Translations under genes and position numbers: made by a program
Notes under the pieces: model-generated
What the model was told of the DNA's origin: nothing
Database searches by the model: none
The model's input: the letters and a program-made list of their open reading frames with translations, nothing else
Assembly: GCA_945861535.1 (NCBI GenBank)
Contig: CAMAUZ010000055.1
Span: 1-54,336, forward strand
DNA from: Akkermansia muciniphila
Lineage (GTDB): Bacteria > Verrucomicrobiota > Verrucomicrobiia > Limisphaerales > BJHT01
Reading direction: 5' to 3'
Length of the DNA: 54,336 nt
Part shown: positions 26,580-35,484 of the stretch, piece after piece
How the letters are laid out: every line of letters starts with the position of its first letter
Position numbering within the stretch: position 1 is the stretch's first letter

Positions 26580-27761
26580 TTACTTATCCTTTTCCTTACC
26601 GAATAGGCTCGTGTTGATTTGAGCGCCGTCGAAGAGCGATTTGCCCTTGGCTTCGAACAGTGCTTTGATGTCGGCCTTGGCATCAATCTTGGTGTCAAAT
26701 TTGGCGTCCATGCGGGTATCCACTCGATAGCCGCTCTGCCGCAGGGTTTGGGCGAAACCTTCGGCTACTGTGACCACCGCATCTGTCAGCTTTTTGCCGG
26801 TTTCCAGCCCCAGCAGGAAAGTCTGGTTGTTTTTCCAACGCTCATAACCCGCCTCACTCATTTGGATCGCAACTTTGAGTTGCTGGCCGGGATAGACGTT
26901 TATGGTGCGTTCCCAATCCCGGAAGCCTTCACGGGTGAGGCGGATTTTGTGCAGGCCGGGAGCAGCCTTGAAGACTCCCGGTGCCGATCCAATAACTGTG
27001 CCATCGAGTTCTACACTTACGTCCAGAGGCACGACTTCGAAGCGGTTGGTGCCTACGATAACCGTGCCGTCCGGTTTCAATCGAACATCGGGCACGCTGA
27101 TTGGCAACTGCGCTAGGTCTTGCATCACGCATGCAATTGAAAAATCCGCCAACGTGGGGACACCTGGCGCGGGAAGCGCAGCCGGCTTGCCTGCCAAAAC
27201 CTCCGCCAGCTTCAACGCCGCCTCATCCAACAATTCATTAAAAAGGTCACTGCTCTCCGTCTGGCTGTTGGCAGTGAACCGGGTCGTCTTGCTGACCTTC
27301 AGGGTATCGCCAGCCCAAGCAGCGCCTTGCACGGCATCGAGAATCCGACCCGTTACCCGCAGGGTGTGAACCACGTTGACTGTTTCCAGATTAGCATCCT
27401 TGAAAGTCTTCTTCTCGCTCCCCAGCGAACCGATGGTGGCGATGATAAGACTGTCTGCACCCAAGTTCTGGGCCAAGCGCAACGCGGTGGTGTTATTTTG
27501 CAGCAAGGTGTCCAGTGCGGTGCCTTTGCCGAGCGCCAGAACGACCGCATCACGGCTGATTAGAACGAACCCCTTGCCCGCTAGCCGGCTGGTAAGAAAA
27601 TCCTCGAATGAGGCAACCTTGTCATCCAAAGCGACCCCGGCGCGATTCTCGACGAAGATAGCCGCCTTGCGAGGCGGATTGGGAGCGGCCCCGGCGGCGT
27701 GAACCCCGAACAATCCTGCAAAGAGCAGAGCGATAAACGGGGCGGTGTTGAGTGTTTTCAT
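26580..27761 (-). CDS. PEGA-domain exported protein with CsgG-like N-domain
   Basis: The true gene starts at ATG 27761 (MKTLNTAPFIALLFAGLFGV, a signal peptide) and encodes 393 residues. Residues 30-195 resemble the CsgG/LpoB fold (RKAAIFVENRAGVALDDKV, LAQNLGADSLIIATIGSL). Residues 255-315 form a PEGA domain (VSVELDGTVIGSAPGVFKAA then GLHKIRLTREGF), usually a surface or peptidoglycan-proximal module. A repetitive Asp/Lys segment (DAKFDTKIDAKADIK) lies near the end. The open frame extending to 28427 overlaps the FN3 gene, has no signal and is Arg/Pro-rich noise. It lies 29 bp after the FN3 gene, in the same operon. Confidence 0.8.
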   Translation of the reverse strand: MKTLNTAPFIALLFAGLFGVHAAGAAPNPPRKAAIFVENRAGVALDDKVASFEDFLTSRLAGKGFVLISRDAVVLALGKGTALDTLLQNNTTALRLAQNLGADSLIIATIGSLGSEKKTFKDANLETVNVVHTLRVTGRILDAVQGAAWAGDTLKVSKTTRFTANSQTESSDLFNELLDEAALKLAEVLAGKPAALPAPGVPTLADFSIACVMQDLAQLPISVPDVRLKPDGTVIVGTNRFEVVPLDVSVELDGTVIGSAPGVFKAAPGLHKIRLTREGFRDWERTINVYPGQQLKVAIQMSEAGYERWKNNQTFLLGLETGKKLTDAVVTVAEGFAQTLRQSGYRVDTRMDAKFDTKIDAKADIKALFEAKGKSLFDGAQINTSLFGKEKDK

Positions 27762-27790
27762 AGGTTGGTATGTATTTCTTGGTTCTGCTC

Positions 27791-28756
27791 CTAGGGCAGC
27801 GCGGCGGTGACGGGGGCAGTGGGGCTGCTTTCGCCGGTGGCGTTGCGGGCGGTGACGGTGATTTCCAATTCGGTGGCGGCGGGCTGGGCGGGGAGGGTGA
27901 TGATGCCCTGGCTGTCGGCCACCAATTCGCTGAAGACTTGCACGCCGGTGGCTTTCACCGTGGCGCGGAGGCGGTAGTTGTCGGCGCGGCGGGCGTCGTC
28001 CCAGTCGGCGAGGAGGGTGCGGCTGCCGGGCGCGCCTGCGGTGATGACGAGGTTCTCCGGGGTCTCGGGGCTGGCGGAGTCGGAGGGTTTGTCGAAGCCG
28101 AAGGCGTACCAGCGCTCGTCGTCGTCGGGGATGATCTGGCTGAGTTCGGCGCGGAGGTTGGTGAGGCGGGTGCGGGCGGCCTTGAGGCCGGCGAGGTAAT
28201 TGCCATGCGCGGTGCCGGCGTCGGTTTTGGTCTGGTTGCTGTTGCTCTGGGCGGTGCTGATGGCTTGGGCGGCGGTCTCGCAGGCGGCGGCGGTGCAGGC
28301 GATGCCGTTGACGTTGGCGGTTTCGCGGGCGGGGTTGGCGGCGAAGTAGGCGCGGAGTTGCTGGAGGGCGGGCAAGGGGTTGGCGGGGATGGCGAGGGAG
28401 CCGCCCTCGAAGCCGGCTTCCACCCACTTTGCGTTCCAGTCCTCGCCGAGCACGGGGAAGAGGGAGCGGAGGCAGGTGCGGGCGAAGAAGCGGCTGTTGC
28501 TCTGGACGGTGCGGAGGGTGGCGGTCTTGGCGCTCTTGGTCGTTTGAGCGGTGTTCCAGAGGGCCTTCAGGCCGGGGACGGCGGGCGGGGTGTTATCCGG
28601 CCCGGCGGGGGTGCCGACGAGGGCGGTGAGGGTGGCGCGCAGGGCGGCTTCGCCATTATGGGCCAGGCCGACGGCGGCTCCGTGGGTGTGGGCACCATCG
28701 GCGGCGTCTTCCAGGAGCTGGATGATGGGGTCGTAGGCTTCGGGGATGGCGTTCAT
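27791..28756 (-). CDS. Fibronectin type III domain protein
   Basis: The 321-residue protein has a helical N-terminal region (residues 1-220, with WNAKWVEAGFEGGSLAIP near 108) and a C-terminal FN3 domain (residues 235-320: ENLVITAGAPGSRTLLADWD, YRLRATVKATG, LEITVTARNATGESSPT). There is no clear signal peptide. Similar proteins of about this length, helical domain plus FN3, are common in Verrucomicrobia. It is the first gene of the seven-gene envelope operon, preceded by 1.4 kb of repeat-rich DNA. Function unknown. Confidence 0.8.
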   Translation of the reverse strand: MNAIPEAYDPIIQLLEDAADGAHTHGAAVGLAHNGEAALRATLTALVGTPAGPDNTPPAVPGLKALWNTAQTTKSAKTATLRTVQSNSRFFARTCLRSLFPVLGEDWNAKWVEAGFEGGSLAIPANPLPALQQLRAYFAANPARETANVNGIACTAAACETAAQAISTAQSNSNQTKTDAGTAHGNYLAGLKAARTRLTNLRAELSQIIPDDDERWYAFGFDKPSDSASPETPENLVITAGAPGSRTLLADWDDARRADNYRLRATVKATGVQVFSELVADSQGIITLPAQPAATELEITVTARNATGESSPTAPVTAALP

Positions 28757-28849
28757 GGGGGGAGGGGGTTGGGAATAGGGGATGGGGTCTGGGGTCTAGG
28801 GTCTGGGGCGGTGGTTTGGGGTAAGTGGCTGGGTTTTAGTTGGTTCGGT

Positions 28850-29320
28850 GTGGGCGGAGGGGTTTTTCTGGAGCCAAAAGAGGCGTTCGTCGTGTCTGGG
28901 GGGATGGTTTATAGGAAAAAAGGGCGTTCGGTCGGTGCGGAGGGGTTCTCGGGGTGGCAAAAAAGGGCTTCGGCGGGCCGGGATGGGGTTTTTGGCCCAA
29001 AATGGCGTTCTGTCTGCCCGAATGAGATTTTTGGGCACGAAAAAATGCGGCTGGCGGGCCGGAATGGGTCGAGGGGCGTCCGAAACAGGGCTCCAAGCAC
29101 CCGGAATGGCCTGGCCGGAGCCAAACCGAGTGGGCAGACACGCCGGATGGGTTTGGGGTCGGCCGGAAAATGCGTCCGGGCGCGGGGGATGGCGTTGCGG
29201 CGTCCGCAAACAGGGGTTCGGGCAGGGCGGATGGGTTGGGAGGCGACGCGGCAGGGCGTCCCGACACGCCGAGAGGAAAGCTGCGTGGGCTGGGGTAGGT
29301 GCCGACGCGAGGAGGCTCGG
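28850..29320. repeat. Degenerate tandem array of about 41-bp units
   Basis: Ten to eleven units of 39-46 bp follow each other. Each reads roughly GGGCGTTCGG-N-GGGCCGGAATGGG, then a G/T-rich run, GGCC or GCGTCC, and AAAA or AAAC. Examples start near 28921, 28964, 29003, 29042, 29084, 29124 and 29208. Unit lengths are not multiples of three and vary, so the long Pro-rich minus-strand frame over it is not credible as a gene. No other copy is in the window. Confidence 0.65.
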
Positions 29321-29482
29321 CGCGTTTGTCCCAACGCGCCGCGGGAGAGTTCGGACGCGCAACCGGCGCGCTGGGGACAGACGCGCCCTACCGGGGAGGC
29401 GGTCCCGGTTATTAGCCGGAAAGATCGAACGCGGAAACGACGGTATCTCGCAGCCTTGACTTTTACCGGCGAGAGAAACGCC

Positions 29483-29537
29483 GACGCTCGGACGTAAGGA
29501 CGCTCGGACGTAAGGACGCTCGGACGTAAGGACGCTC
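29483..29537. repeat. 16-bp tandem repeat, 3.4 copies
   Basis: GACGCTCGGACGTAAG is repeated perfectly at 29483, 29499 and 29515 and ends with a partial copy. There are no spacers, so it is a simple satellite and not a CRISPR. Confidence 0.9.
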
Positions 29538-30194
29538 TATGTAATTCCCAGAACTCATCGTGTGCGCGATGGGATACTGGATTGAGCGAACGGAAAGCGA
29601 GCCTTATTTCAAACTTTCATTGGCAATGAGATGAAAGCCGTGCATCCCGATGTTGTTGGCAAAATTACCAGCGCCATGCGCCGGGGCGCGGCCTTTCCAA
29701 CAGAGCGCCGCCGGCGCGGCAGGCGCGCGGCGTTTACGCCGCTTCACCGTCCGAACGTCGCCGCGCGTGCGCACCCGCCAGGCGCGGCGGACGCTGAAGC
29801 GGGATAAATGCCGCGCTCCTGGCGGGCCGCTGCCCCTCGCCCGGCCTTGCCCGTCACCCACAACTTCGGGATGCATCGGCCGAGCCTCCGTGCATCCCGA
29901 TGTTATTGGAAGAATTACGAGCGGTGTGCGGCGGAACAGTTGCTCTGCCAGTGCCGCGCCGCAGGCACGGCCGGACATTGCCCCCGCGAATGCGCTCCCG
30001 TCGGCAAATCCCCGCTCACCAACCACGCCCGCACGCGATCTGAAATCTCAAAGTTCAAGGCTCAAATTCCAGTTCCACATCGCTCCAGCGGAAATCTCAA
30101 ATCGGAGATTTCACATCACGAATCCTCCGCTCGCTATTCGCCATTCCTCATTTCCCAGCATTGCCCCGCCCGCCGCATCTGCTATCACACATCC
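29538..30194. other. Repeat-rich region upstream of the metallophosphoesterase gene
   Basis: No gene is supported. It holds two copies of a motif starting GTGCATCCCGATGTT (29640 and 29890), each followed by TTGG.A.AATTAC.AGCG. Between them lies a copy of the GCGCGGCGTTTACGCC palindrome family (29723-29818). From 29970 to the start codon the sequence matches the degenerate copy at 21045-21345 and contains short A/T-rich direct repeats (AAATCTCAAA). Confidence 0.55.
29723..29818. repeat. CGCGGC-palindrome family member
   Basis: The left arm GCGCGGCGTTTACGCCGCTT pairs with itself and, further out, with the right arm (CGGACGCTGAAGCGGGATAA, then ATGCCGCGCTC). Related copies lie at about 35637-35748, 46941-47033, 47208-47300, 47474-47567 and 54077-54170. 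Confidence 0.7.
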
Positions 30195-31745
30195 ATGCCC
30201 CATCACACCTCCCACCGCGGCAGCCGCCGACTCTTCACGCTGCTCCTCCTTCTCCCCGTCCCCGCCGCCCTCGTCGCCCAGACCATCCTCGTCCAGCCCT
30301 ACCTTCAACCCGGCAACGGCTCCACGCTCACCAGCAACGACGTCAAAGTTATCGCCTGGCTCACCGACCAGAAGCTCGGAAAATTCACCGTCGAATTCGG
30401 CCCCAAAGACGCGCCCGCCCGCACCATCCAGCCCGAGCGCACCGCCCTCGATTTCAAAGCCGCCAGGTCCTTCCGCCCCTTTGTTTCCAAGCCCGACGCC
30501 GCCACCCCGACCACCCCCACGCCCGCCACCGACGCCGCCAAAGAGCGCTACCCCGTCATCGCCGAACGCGAGCAGCACTACTTCAAATACTGGGCCACCC
30601 TCCCTGCCCTGCCCTTCGACACCGACATCGCCTACCGCGTCCTCCTCGGCACGAATGTCATCCGCGCCGGCACCTTCCCGACGCGCGCCAGCGCCATGCA
30701 GCCCATCCGCTTCGTCATGGTCGGCGACCTCGCGCAAGGTAAGTCCTCGCAAAACGCCATCGCGTGGCAAATCAGCCAGGTGAAACCCCACTTCCTCGTC
30801 GCGCTCGGCGACCTCGTTTACCCCTCCGGCCGCGTCAACCAATACCTCAACCACTTCTGGCCCACGTACAATCAGCCCGCCACCGCCGGCCCCAAAACCG
30901 GCGCGCCCCTCATGGCTTCGGTCCCTTTTTACGCCGCCCTCGGCAACCACGACGCCGAAAGCGCCAAACTCCCCGACACCCCCGACGCCTTCGGGGCCTA
31001 CCACTTCTTTTTCCCGCCGCAAAACGGCCCCGGTCCTGGCCCGTGGAACACCCCGCTCGGCAAAGACCCCGCCACCACCCACACCTTTCTCCTCACCGCC
31101 CGCGCCAGCTATCCGCACCTCGGCTTCTACTCCTTCGACAACGGCCCCGCGCACTTCCTCATCCTCGACAGCTCCAAATGTGTGAACTACGAGAATCCCC
31201 GCCTGCTCGACTGGATCGAACGCGACCTGCGCGCCGCCAAGGCCCCGTGGAAATTCGTCTGCTTCCACGTCCCCGCCTTCGAAGCCACCAAGAACCACTA
31301 CACCGAACAACGCATGCGCCTCCTCCATCCCCTCTTCGAGCGCACCGGCGTGGACATCGTCTGGGCCGGCCACGTCCACAACTACCAGCGCAGCCACCCC
31401 CTCCGCTTCCGCCCCACCACGCCCAAGCCCACCTCCGCCGGCCTCGTCAACGGTGACTTCAGCCTCGACCCCGTCTTCGATGGCGTCACCCACACCCGCG
31501 CCCACGGCATCATCCACATGGTCTGCGGCGGCGGCGGCGCGAGCCTCTACAGCGGTGGACCCGAAAAAAACGCCGCGGAATTCGCCAAGAAATACGGCCC
31601 CAACAACTGGGCCTCCTTCACCGCCCGCTTCTTCGACAAAAACCACAGCTTCGCCGTCGTGGACCTCACCCCCGCCCGCCTGCAGCTCCGCGCCCTCGAC
31701 CTCGACGGCACCGAAGTGGACCGCGCGGTGCTCACCAAGCCGTGA
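30195..31745 (+). CDS. Purple-acid-phosphatase-like metallophosphoesterase
   Basis: The 516-residue protein has a signal peptide (RRLFTLLLLLPVPAALVAQT), an N-terminal beta-sandwich with ILVQPYLQPGNGSTL like the Fn3-type domain of purple acid phosphatases, and a calcineurin-like catalytic domain. Metal-binding blocks are VMVGDL (near 177), ALGDLVYPSG (near 203), ALGNHD (near 253), CFHVPAF (near 355) and WAGHVHNYQRS (near 391), in the right order for a two-metal phosphoesterase. I start at ATG 30195 directly before the signal peptide. It likely releases phosphate from organic phosphoesters outside the cytoplasm. The upstream region is duplicated in degenerate form at 21045. Confidence 0.88.
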   Translation: MPHHTSHRGSRRLFTLLLLLPVPAALVAQTILVQPYLQPGNGSTLTSNDVKVIAWLTDQKLGKFTVEFGPKDAPARTIQPERTALDFKAARSFRPFVSKPDAATPTTPTPATDAAKERYPVIAEREQHYFKYWATLPALPFDTDIAYRVLLGTNVIRAGTFPTRASAMQPIRFVMVGDLAQGKSSQNAIAWQISQVKPHFLVALGDLVYPSGRVNQYLNHFWPTYNQPATAGPKTGAPLMASVPFYAALGNHDAESAKLPDTPDAFGAYHFFFPPQNGPGPGPWNTPLGKDPATTHTFLLTARASYPHLGFYSFDNGPAHFLILDSSKCVNYENPRLLDWIERDLRAAKAPWKFVCFHVPAFEATKNHYTEQRMRLLHPLFERTGVDIVWAGHVHNYQRSHPLRFRPTTPKPTSAGLVNGDFSLDPVFDGVTHTRAHGIIHMVCGGGGASLYSGGPEKNAAEFAKKYGPNNWASFTARFFDKNHSFAVVDLTPARLQLRALDLDGTEVDRAVLTKP

Positions 31746-32069
31746 GCCAGGGCGGCAGAGGAGACAGGGGACAGGAAGCAGGGGACAAAAATCAGCGCAA
31801 AGAAAATCGGGACCGGGAAAATTGCGGCAAAGGAATGGAGGCAAAGGAATGAGGAACGGGACAACGCGCAAAAAATTTCGTCCCCCATTTGTTTTGCCTC
31901 CATTCCTTTGCCACAAATTCCCCTGCCAAATCCCGAGCCGCACACAAAAAATTTGCCCCCATTCGTCTGCCCCCATTCGTCTGCCAGAAAATTCCACTGC
32001 CAAAAAAGCTCGCCACGCCGCTCTCCCCATTCTGAAATCTCCAATCTCAAATCTCAAATCACACACCCC
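31746..32069. other. Intergenic region with inverted and direct short repeats
   Basis: GGCAAAGGAATGGAGGC (31826-31842) has a perfect 17-bp inverted copy at 31896-31912, and the 14-bp unit GCCCCCATTCGTCT is repeated head to tail at 31955 and 31969. A/T-rich triplets (AAATCTC) precede the next start codon. No gene is seen. Confidence 0.6.
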
Positions 32070-32609
32070 ATGCTCCCCGCCATCCTCACCACCCTCGCCG
32101 TGCTCGTGCTGCTCTTCCTCATCATCGTCAGCCGACGCCCCGCCACCTTCCGCGTCACCCGCTCCGCCACCATCGCCGCGCCGCCCGCCGTGGTCTTCGC
32201 GCAGGTGAACGACCTCGGCAAATGGGACGCCTGGTCCCCGTGGGCCAAACTCGATCCCAACGCCAAACACACCTTTGAAGGCCCGCCCGCAGGCCCCGGC
32301 GCCAAGATGAGCTGGAGCGGCAACAGCAAAGTTGGGGCCGGCAGCATGACCATCATCGACAGCCGCCCGCCCGAGTTCCTCCGCTTCCACCTCGAATTCC
32401 AAAAACCCTTCAAAGCCACCAACACCACCGAGTTCACCTTCCAGGCCGCAGGCGGGCAAACCACCGTGACCTGGACCATGACCGGCCAGGCCAATTTCAT
32501 CTACCGCGCCGTCGGCATCTTCATGGACTGCGACAAAATGGTCGGCCGCCAATTCGAGCAAGGCCTCGCCCAACTCAAAACCGTCGCCGAATCCTCTGCC
32601 GGCAAATAG
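32070..32609 (+). CDS. SRPBCC-fold protein with N-terminal membrane helix
   Basis: The 179-residue protein has one N-terminal transmembrane helix (ILTTLAVLVLLFLIIVSRRP) and a START/polyketide-cyclase-like (SRPBCC) domain: RSATIAAPPAVVFAQVNDLGK, WDAWSPWAKLDP, a beta-strand FTFQAAGGQTTVTWTM and a long C-terminal helix (RQFEQGLAQLKTVAE). Such domains bind hydrophobic ligands, but the ligand is unknown. ATG 32070 was chosen because the helix begins there. It appears monocistronic. Confidence 0.85.
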   Translation: MLPAILTTLAVLVLLFLIIVSRRPATFRVTRSATIAAPPAVVFAQVNDLGKWDAWSPWAKLDPNAKHTFEGPPAGPGAKMSWSGNSKVGAGSMTIIDSRPPEFLRFHLEFQKPFKATNTTEFTFQAAGGQTTVTWTMTGQANFIYRAVGIFMDCDKMVGRQFEQGLAQLKTVAESSAGK

Positions 32610-32765
32610 GGACCGCGCCCCGCGTGCCGATTTGGGCGGCTCGCCCAAAGCCTCGTGCCCCAATCTGCCTTCCCTCTCCGCGCGCGGTATAAGTTTGTGT
32701 CACGAAGTTTTCGGCGGAACGCCGAAAGCCGCACGCCAGCGGCGCGCGCTCCTCATCCAACCCGG

Positions 32766-33076
32766 TCCCGGAAGGACCCCGCAGGAGATTAGCCGGGGGC
32801 AAGCCTGCGCCCGCAGGCGCGGCCCCCGGATTCACACGCCAAACCCGCCATGCCCCAACGGGGCATCGAAGAAAAACCCCGCACCTCCTGCCCCGCAGCG
32901 TCTGCACCACCATTCGCCACCTCTGGCAGCTCGATCCACCGCGATTGCCCACCGTCCCGGCCCATTTCTTCGATGCCCCGCCGGGGCACGGAGAAACTCA
33001 TCACCCTCACCGGGGGCTGCGCCCGCTCGCGCGGACTTGCCCCCGGCTAATCGCCTGCGGCGTCCCTCCAGGACGG
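32766..33076. repeat. Long inverted repeat, about 110-bp arms
   Basis: The arms 32766-32877 and 32966-33076 are imperfect inverted copies. Shared blocks are GATTAGCCGGGGGCAAG (and its complement), GCCCCCGG, and GGGGCATCGAAGAAA. The spacer is about 88 bp. The rest of 32610-33123 holds another palindromic stretch, TTTTCGGCGGAACGCCGAAA, and no gene. A related TTTTCGGCGGCCCGCCGAAA lies at 53762-53781. Confidence 0.7.
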
Positions 33077-33123
33077 GAACTGCGCTTCCATCCATCCCCA
33101 GAAAAAAAACGCCACGCCCCTCC

Positions 33124-34032
33124 CTACCCCTTCCCCTTTGCGTCTCCTTGCGTTCTTTGCGGCCATCCCTTCCCCTCCGGTTTCGTCGGCGTTGGCTTCG
33201 TCGGCTTCAGATCTTGCCCCGGCTTCACAGCCGCCTTGTCACCCGCCCCCGGCTTCTCCGTTTCCTTCACCACCGCGCGCACGGGGCGCAACAACGCGTC
33301 GGCATCGGGAAAACCGAAGTGCTGCAAAAACTGCGTCACGGGCGCCTGGATGTGGATGGGCCGCTGGCGAAACGGATCGACATAACTGAGGCGAAACGCG
33401 CGCAGGGCCAGCGGCTCGCGCTGGTCGCGGCGTTCGGGCGTGCCTTCGCCGGCGTAGAGCGGATCGTTGAGCACGGGATGCTCGGACTCGGCGAGGTGGA
33501 CGCGAATCTGATGCGTGCGACCCGTGCGCGGCTCGACGAGGATCAGCGCGGATTTCGCACCCGCCTGGATCACGCGAAAATGCGTCTCGGCCTCCTTGCC
33601 CGCGAGCTGATCCACCACCATCAGGCCGGGGCGATACGGATGCTCGCCGAGCGGCAGACGGCACGTCCATTCCTGCTGCTTCGGCACGCCGCGCACGACG
33701 GCGAGATAAGCCTTCTTGATCTGCTGATTCTCGAACAGCTCGCCGAACGCTCGCACCGCACCGGGACTTTTCGCCATCAGCAACAGGCCCGTGGTGTCGG
33801 CGTCGAGACGATGGACGTAGCGGAGGAAACGGAGGTTGCGCGAGCGCGCCCAGAAGTCCGGCGCGTTCATCGAGGACTCGATGGCGAGCTGGAGATTGCG
33901 GCCGGTGCGATCCCAGTCGTCGGGCGCGAGCAGCCAGCCCTCGGGCTTGTCGATGGCCATGATGGCGCTGTCCTCGTAAATGATGGGAATGGTGATGCCG
34001 TTGGGCAGTTCGATGTGTTTTGGTTTGGCCAC
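33124..34032 (-). CDS. RluA-family pseudouridine synthase
   Basis: The 302-residue enzyme isomerises uridine to pseudouridine in rRNA or tRNA. It shows IIYEDSAIMAIDKPEGWL, the catalytic RYVHRLDADTTGLLLMAKS (Asp near residue 75), KKAYLAVVRG and EPRTGRTHQIRVHL. A Lys/Pro-rich C-terminal tail of about 40 residues is unusual and may be disordered. No S4 domain is present. I start at GTG 34032; the extension to ATG 34101 runs into an inverted repeat (34085-34115) and lacks family resemblance. The exact RNA target cannot be told. Confidence 0.88.
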   Translation of the reverse strand: MAKPKHIELPNGITIPIIYEDSAIMAIDKPEGWLLAPDDWDRTGRNLQLAIESSMNAPDFWARSRNLRFLRYVHRLDADTTGLLLMAKSPGAVRAFGELFENQQIKKAYLAVVRGVPKQQEWTCRLPLGEHPYRPGLMVVDQLAGKEAETHFRVIQAGAKSALILVEPRTGRTHQIRVHLAESEHPVLNDPLYAGEGTPERRDQREPLALRAFRLSYVDPFRQRPIHIQAPVTQFLQHFGFPDADALLRPVRAVVKETEKPGAGDKAAVKPGQDLKPTKPTPTKPEGKGWPQRTQGDAKGKG

Positions 34033-34084
34033 AAAAATAAAAACTGAAATTACAGACGGCGGTTGCTGAAACAGGAAGCGGATA

Positions 34085-34197
34085 AAACCACTAACCGGCA
34101 CTAACCTGCACTAATAAGACGGGGAGACTGAAATCAATCACCGGGGCGCTGCTTTGCCTGGTCTTCATTAGTGCCAGTTAGTGCCGGTTAGTGGTTT
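34085..34197. repeat. 31-bp inverted repeat between gdh and the pseudouridine synthase gene
   Basis: Arms 34085-34115 and 34167-34197 match with two mismatches. The core ACTAACCGGCACTAA is itself built of a repeated CACTAAC unit. The loop is 51 bp. It could fold in the transcript downstream of the glutamate dehydrogenase gene. Confidence 0.7.
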
Positions 34198-34227
34198 CAA
34201 TTTTCCCATTTCGTTTCCCCCGCGCGC

Positions 34228-35484
34228 TCAGGGGAACAGCCCGCGCAGTTTCTTGGCTTCATAAATCCGTTTCACGCCCAGCGCCAGTGCGGCCGTGCGC
34301 AGCGAGACCTTCTCCTTGCGGCTGAATTGCAGCGTGTGCATGAAGGCGCTCTCGAGCAGCCGGAACAGCCGGTCCATCACCTCCGTCTCCGTCCAGAAAA
34401 AGCTCTGCAAATCCTGCACCCACTCGAAATAGGAAACGATCACGCCGCCCGAATTGCAGAGGATGTCGGGGATCACGAGAATCTCCGGCCGCTGCGCGAG
34501 GATGGCGTCGGCCTCGGGCGTGGTCGGGCCGTTCGCGCCCTCGGCGATGATGCGGCACTGGATTTTGCCCGCGTTGGCCACGGTGATCTGCCGCTCCAAC
34601 GCCGCAGGCACGAGCACGGTGCAGGGCGTCAGCAATAACTGCTCGTTCGTGATCGCCTCGCCGCCCGGAAAACCCACGACCGTCCCCTGCCGCTGCGCGT
34701 GCTCCTCCAGCTTCCAAAGATCGAGACCCGCCGCATTGAACACCCCGCCATTCGCATCGCCCACGGCGATCACTTTGAGACCGTATTTCGCGAGCGAGAA
34801 CGCGGCGACCGAGCCGACATTGCCGAAGCCCTGCACCACTGCGGTCGCGCCGGACGCCTGCAACTCCAGCGTGTCCATCGCGCGACCGACGAGGTATCCG
34901 ACACCCCGCCCGGTCGCCTCACGCCGTCCCAGCGAGCCGCCAATGGCCACCGGTTTGCCTGTGACAATACCCGGCGTCGTCGCACCCATGTGGACGGAAT
35001 AGGTGTCCATGATCCACGCCATTGTCTGCTCGTTCGTGCCGACATCCGGCGCGGGAATGTCCATCTGGGGACTCATGAACGGAATCATCTCCTGCGTGTA
35101 GCGGCGCGTGAGGCGCTCGAGTTCGCCGAGGGAAAGCTGGTGCGGATCGCACGCGATGCCGCCCTTCGCGCCGCCGTAGGGCAGACCGGCGAGCGAACAT
35201 TTCCAACTCATCCACATCGCCAGCGCCGCGACCTCGCCGAGCGCCACATCGGGATGATAACGCAGCCCGCCCTTGGTCGGCCCGAGCGTGGCGTGGTGCT
35301 GCACGCGATAGCCCGCGAACACCTGCGTCGAGCCATCGTCGCGCCGCAACGGCAGCGCCACAGTGAGCGAGCGCTTCGGGTATTTCAGACGGTCCCGATA
35401 ATCGGCGGGAATCTGCAAGAAGTCGGCCACCAGATCGAACTGCTGGCAGGCCATGCGGAAGGTCGGGTGATCGTAAACCTGCAT
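34228..35484 (-). CDS. Glutamate dehydrogenase
   Basis: The 418-residue enzyme deaminates glutamate to 2-oxoglutarate and ammonia with NAD(P). Signatures are GPTKGGLRYHPDV, the catalytic-lysine segment GLPYGGAKGGI near residue 100, the Rossmann motif VVQGFGNVG near 218 and CRIIAEGANGPTTPEAD near 313. Its length matches the bacterial/archaeal hexameric class of about 420 residues. I start at ATG 35484 (MQVYDHPTF); the much longer open frame to 36012 overlaps a palindromic repeat and the PagL-like gene's end. Cofactor preference is not evident. It stands alone. Confidence 0.93.
   Translation of the reverse strand: MQVYDHPTFRMACQQFDLVADFLQIPADYRDRLKYPKRSLTVALPLRRDDGSTQVFAGYRVQHHATLGPTKGGLRYHPDVALGEVAALAMWMSWKCSLAGLPYGGAKGGIACDPHQLSLGELERLTRRYTQEMIPFMSPQMDIPAPDVGTNEQTMAWIMDTYSVHMGATTPGIVTGKPVAIGGSLGRREATGRGVGYLVGRAMDTLELQASGATAVVQGFGNVGSVAAFSLAKYGLKVIAVGDANGGVFNAAGLDLWKLEEHAQRQGTVVGFPGGEAITNEQLLLTPCTVLVPAALERQITVANAGKIQCRIIAEGANGPTTPEADAILAQRPEILVIPDILCNSGGVIVSYFEWVQDLQSFFWTETEVMDRLFRLLESAFMHTLQFSRKEKVSLRTAALALGVKRIYEAKKLRGLFP

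Noticed and set aside
27762-28427. N-terminal extension of the PEGA gene
   Set aside because: Arg/Pro/His-rich, antiparallel frame of the FN3 gene; a proper signal peptide starts at 27761.
28796-29362. 188-codon Pro/Arg-rich minus-strand frame
   Set aside because: It lies on the 41-bp tandem array, whose unit length is not a multiple of three and varies; all frames there look alike.
30111-32663. 850-codon minus-strand open frame
   Set aside because: It is the antisense of the metallophosphoesterase and SRPBCC genes and the gap between them; composition is Gly/Glu/Ala noise.
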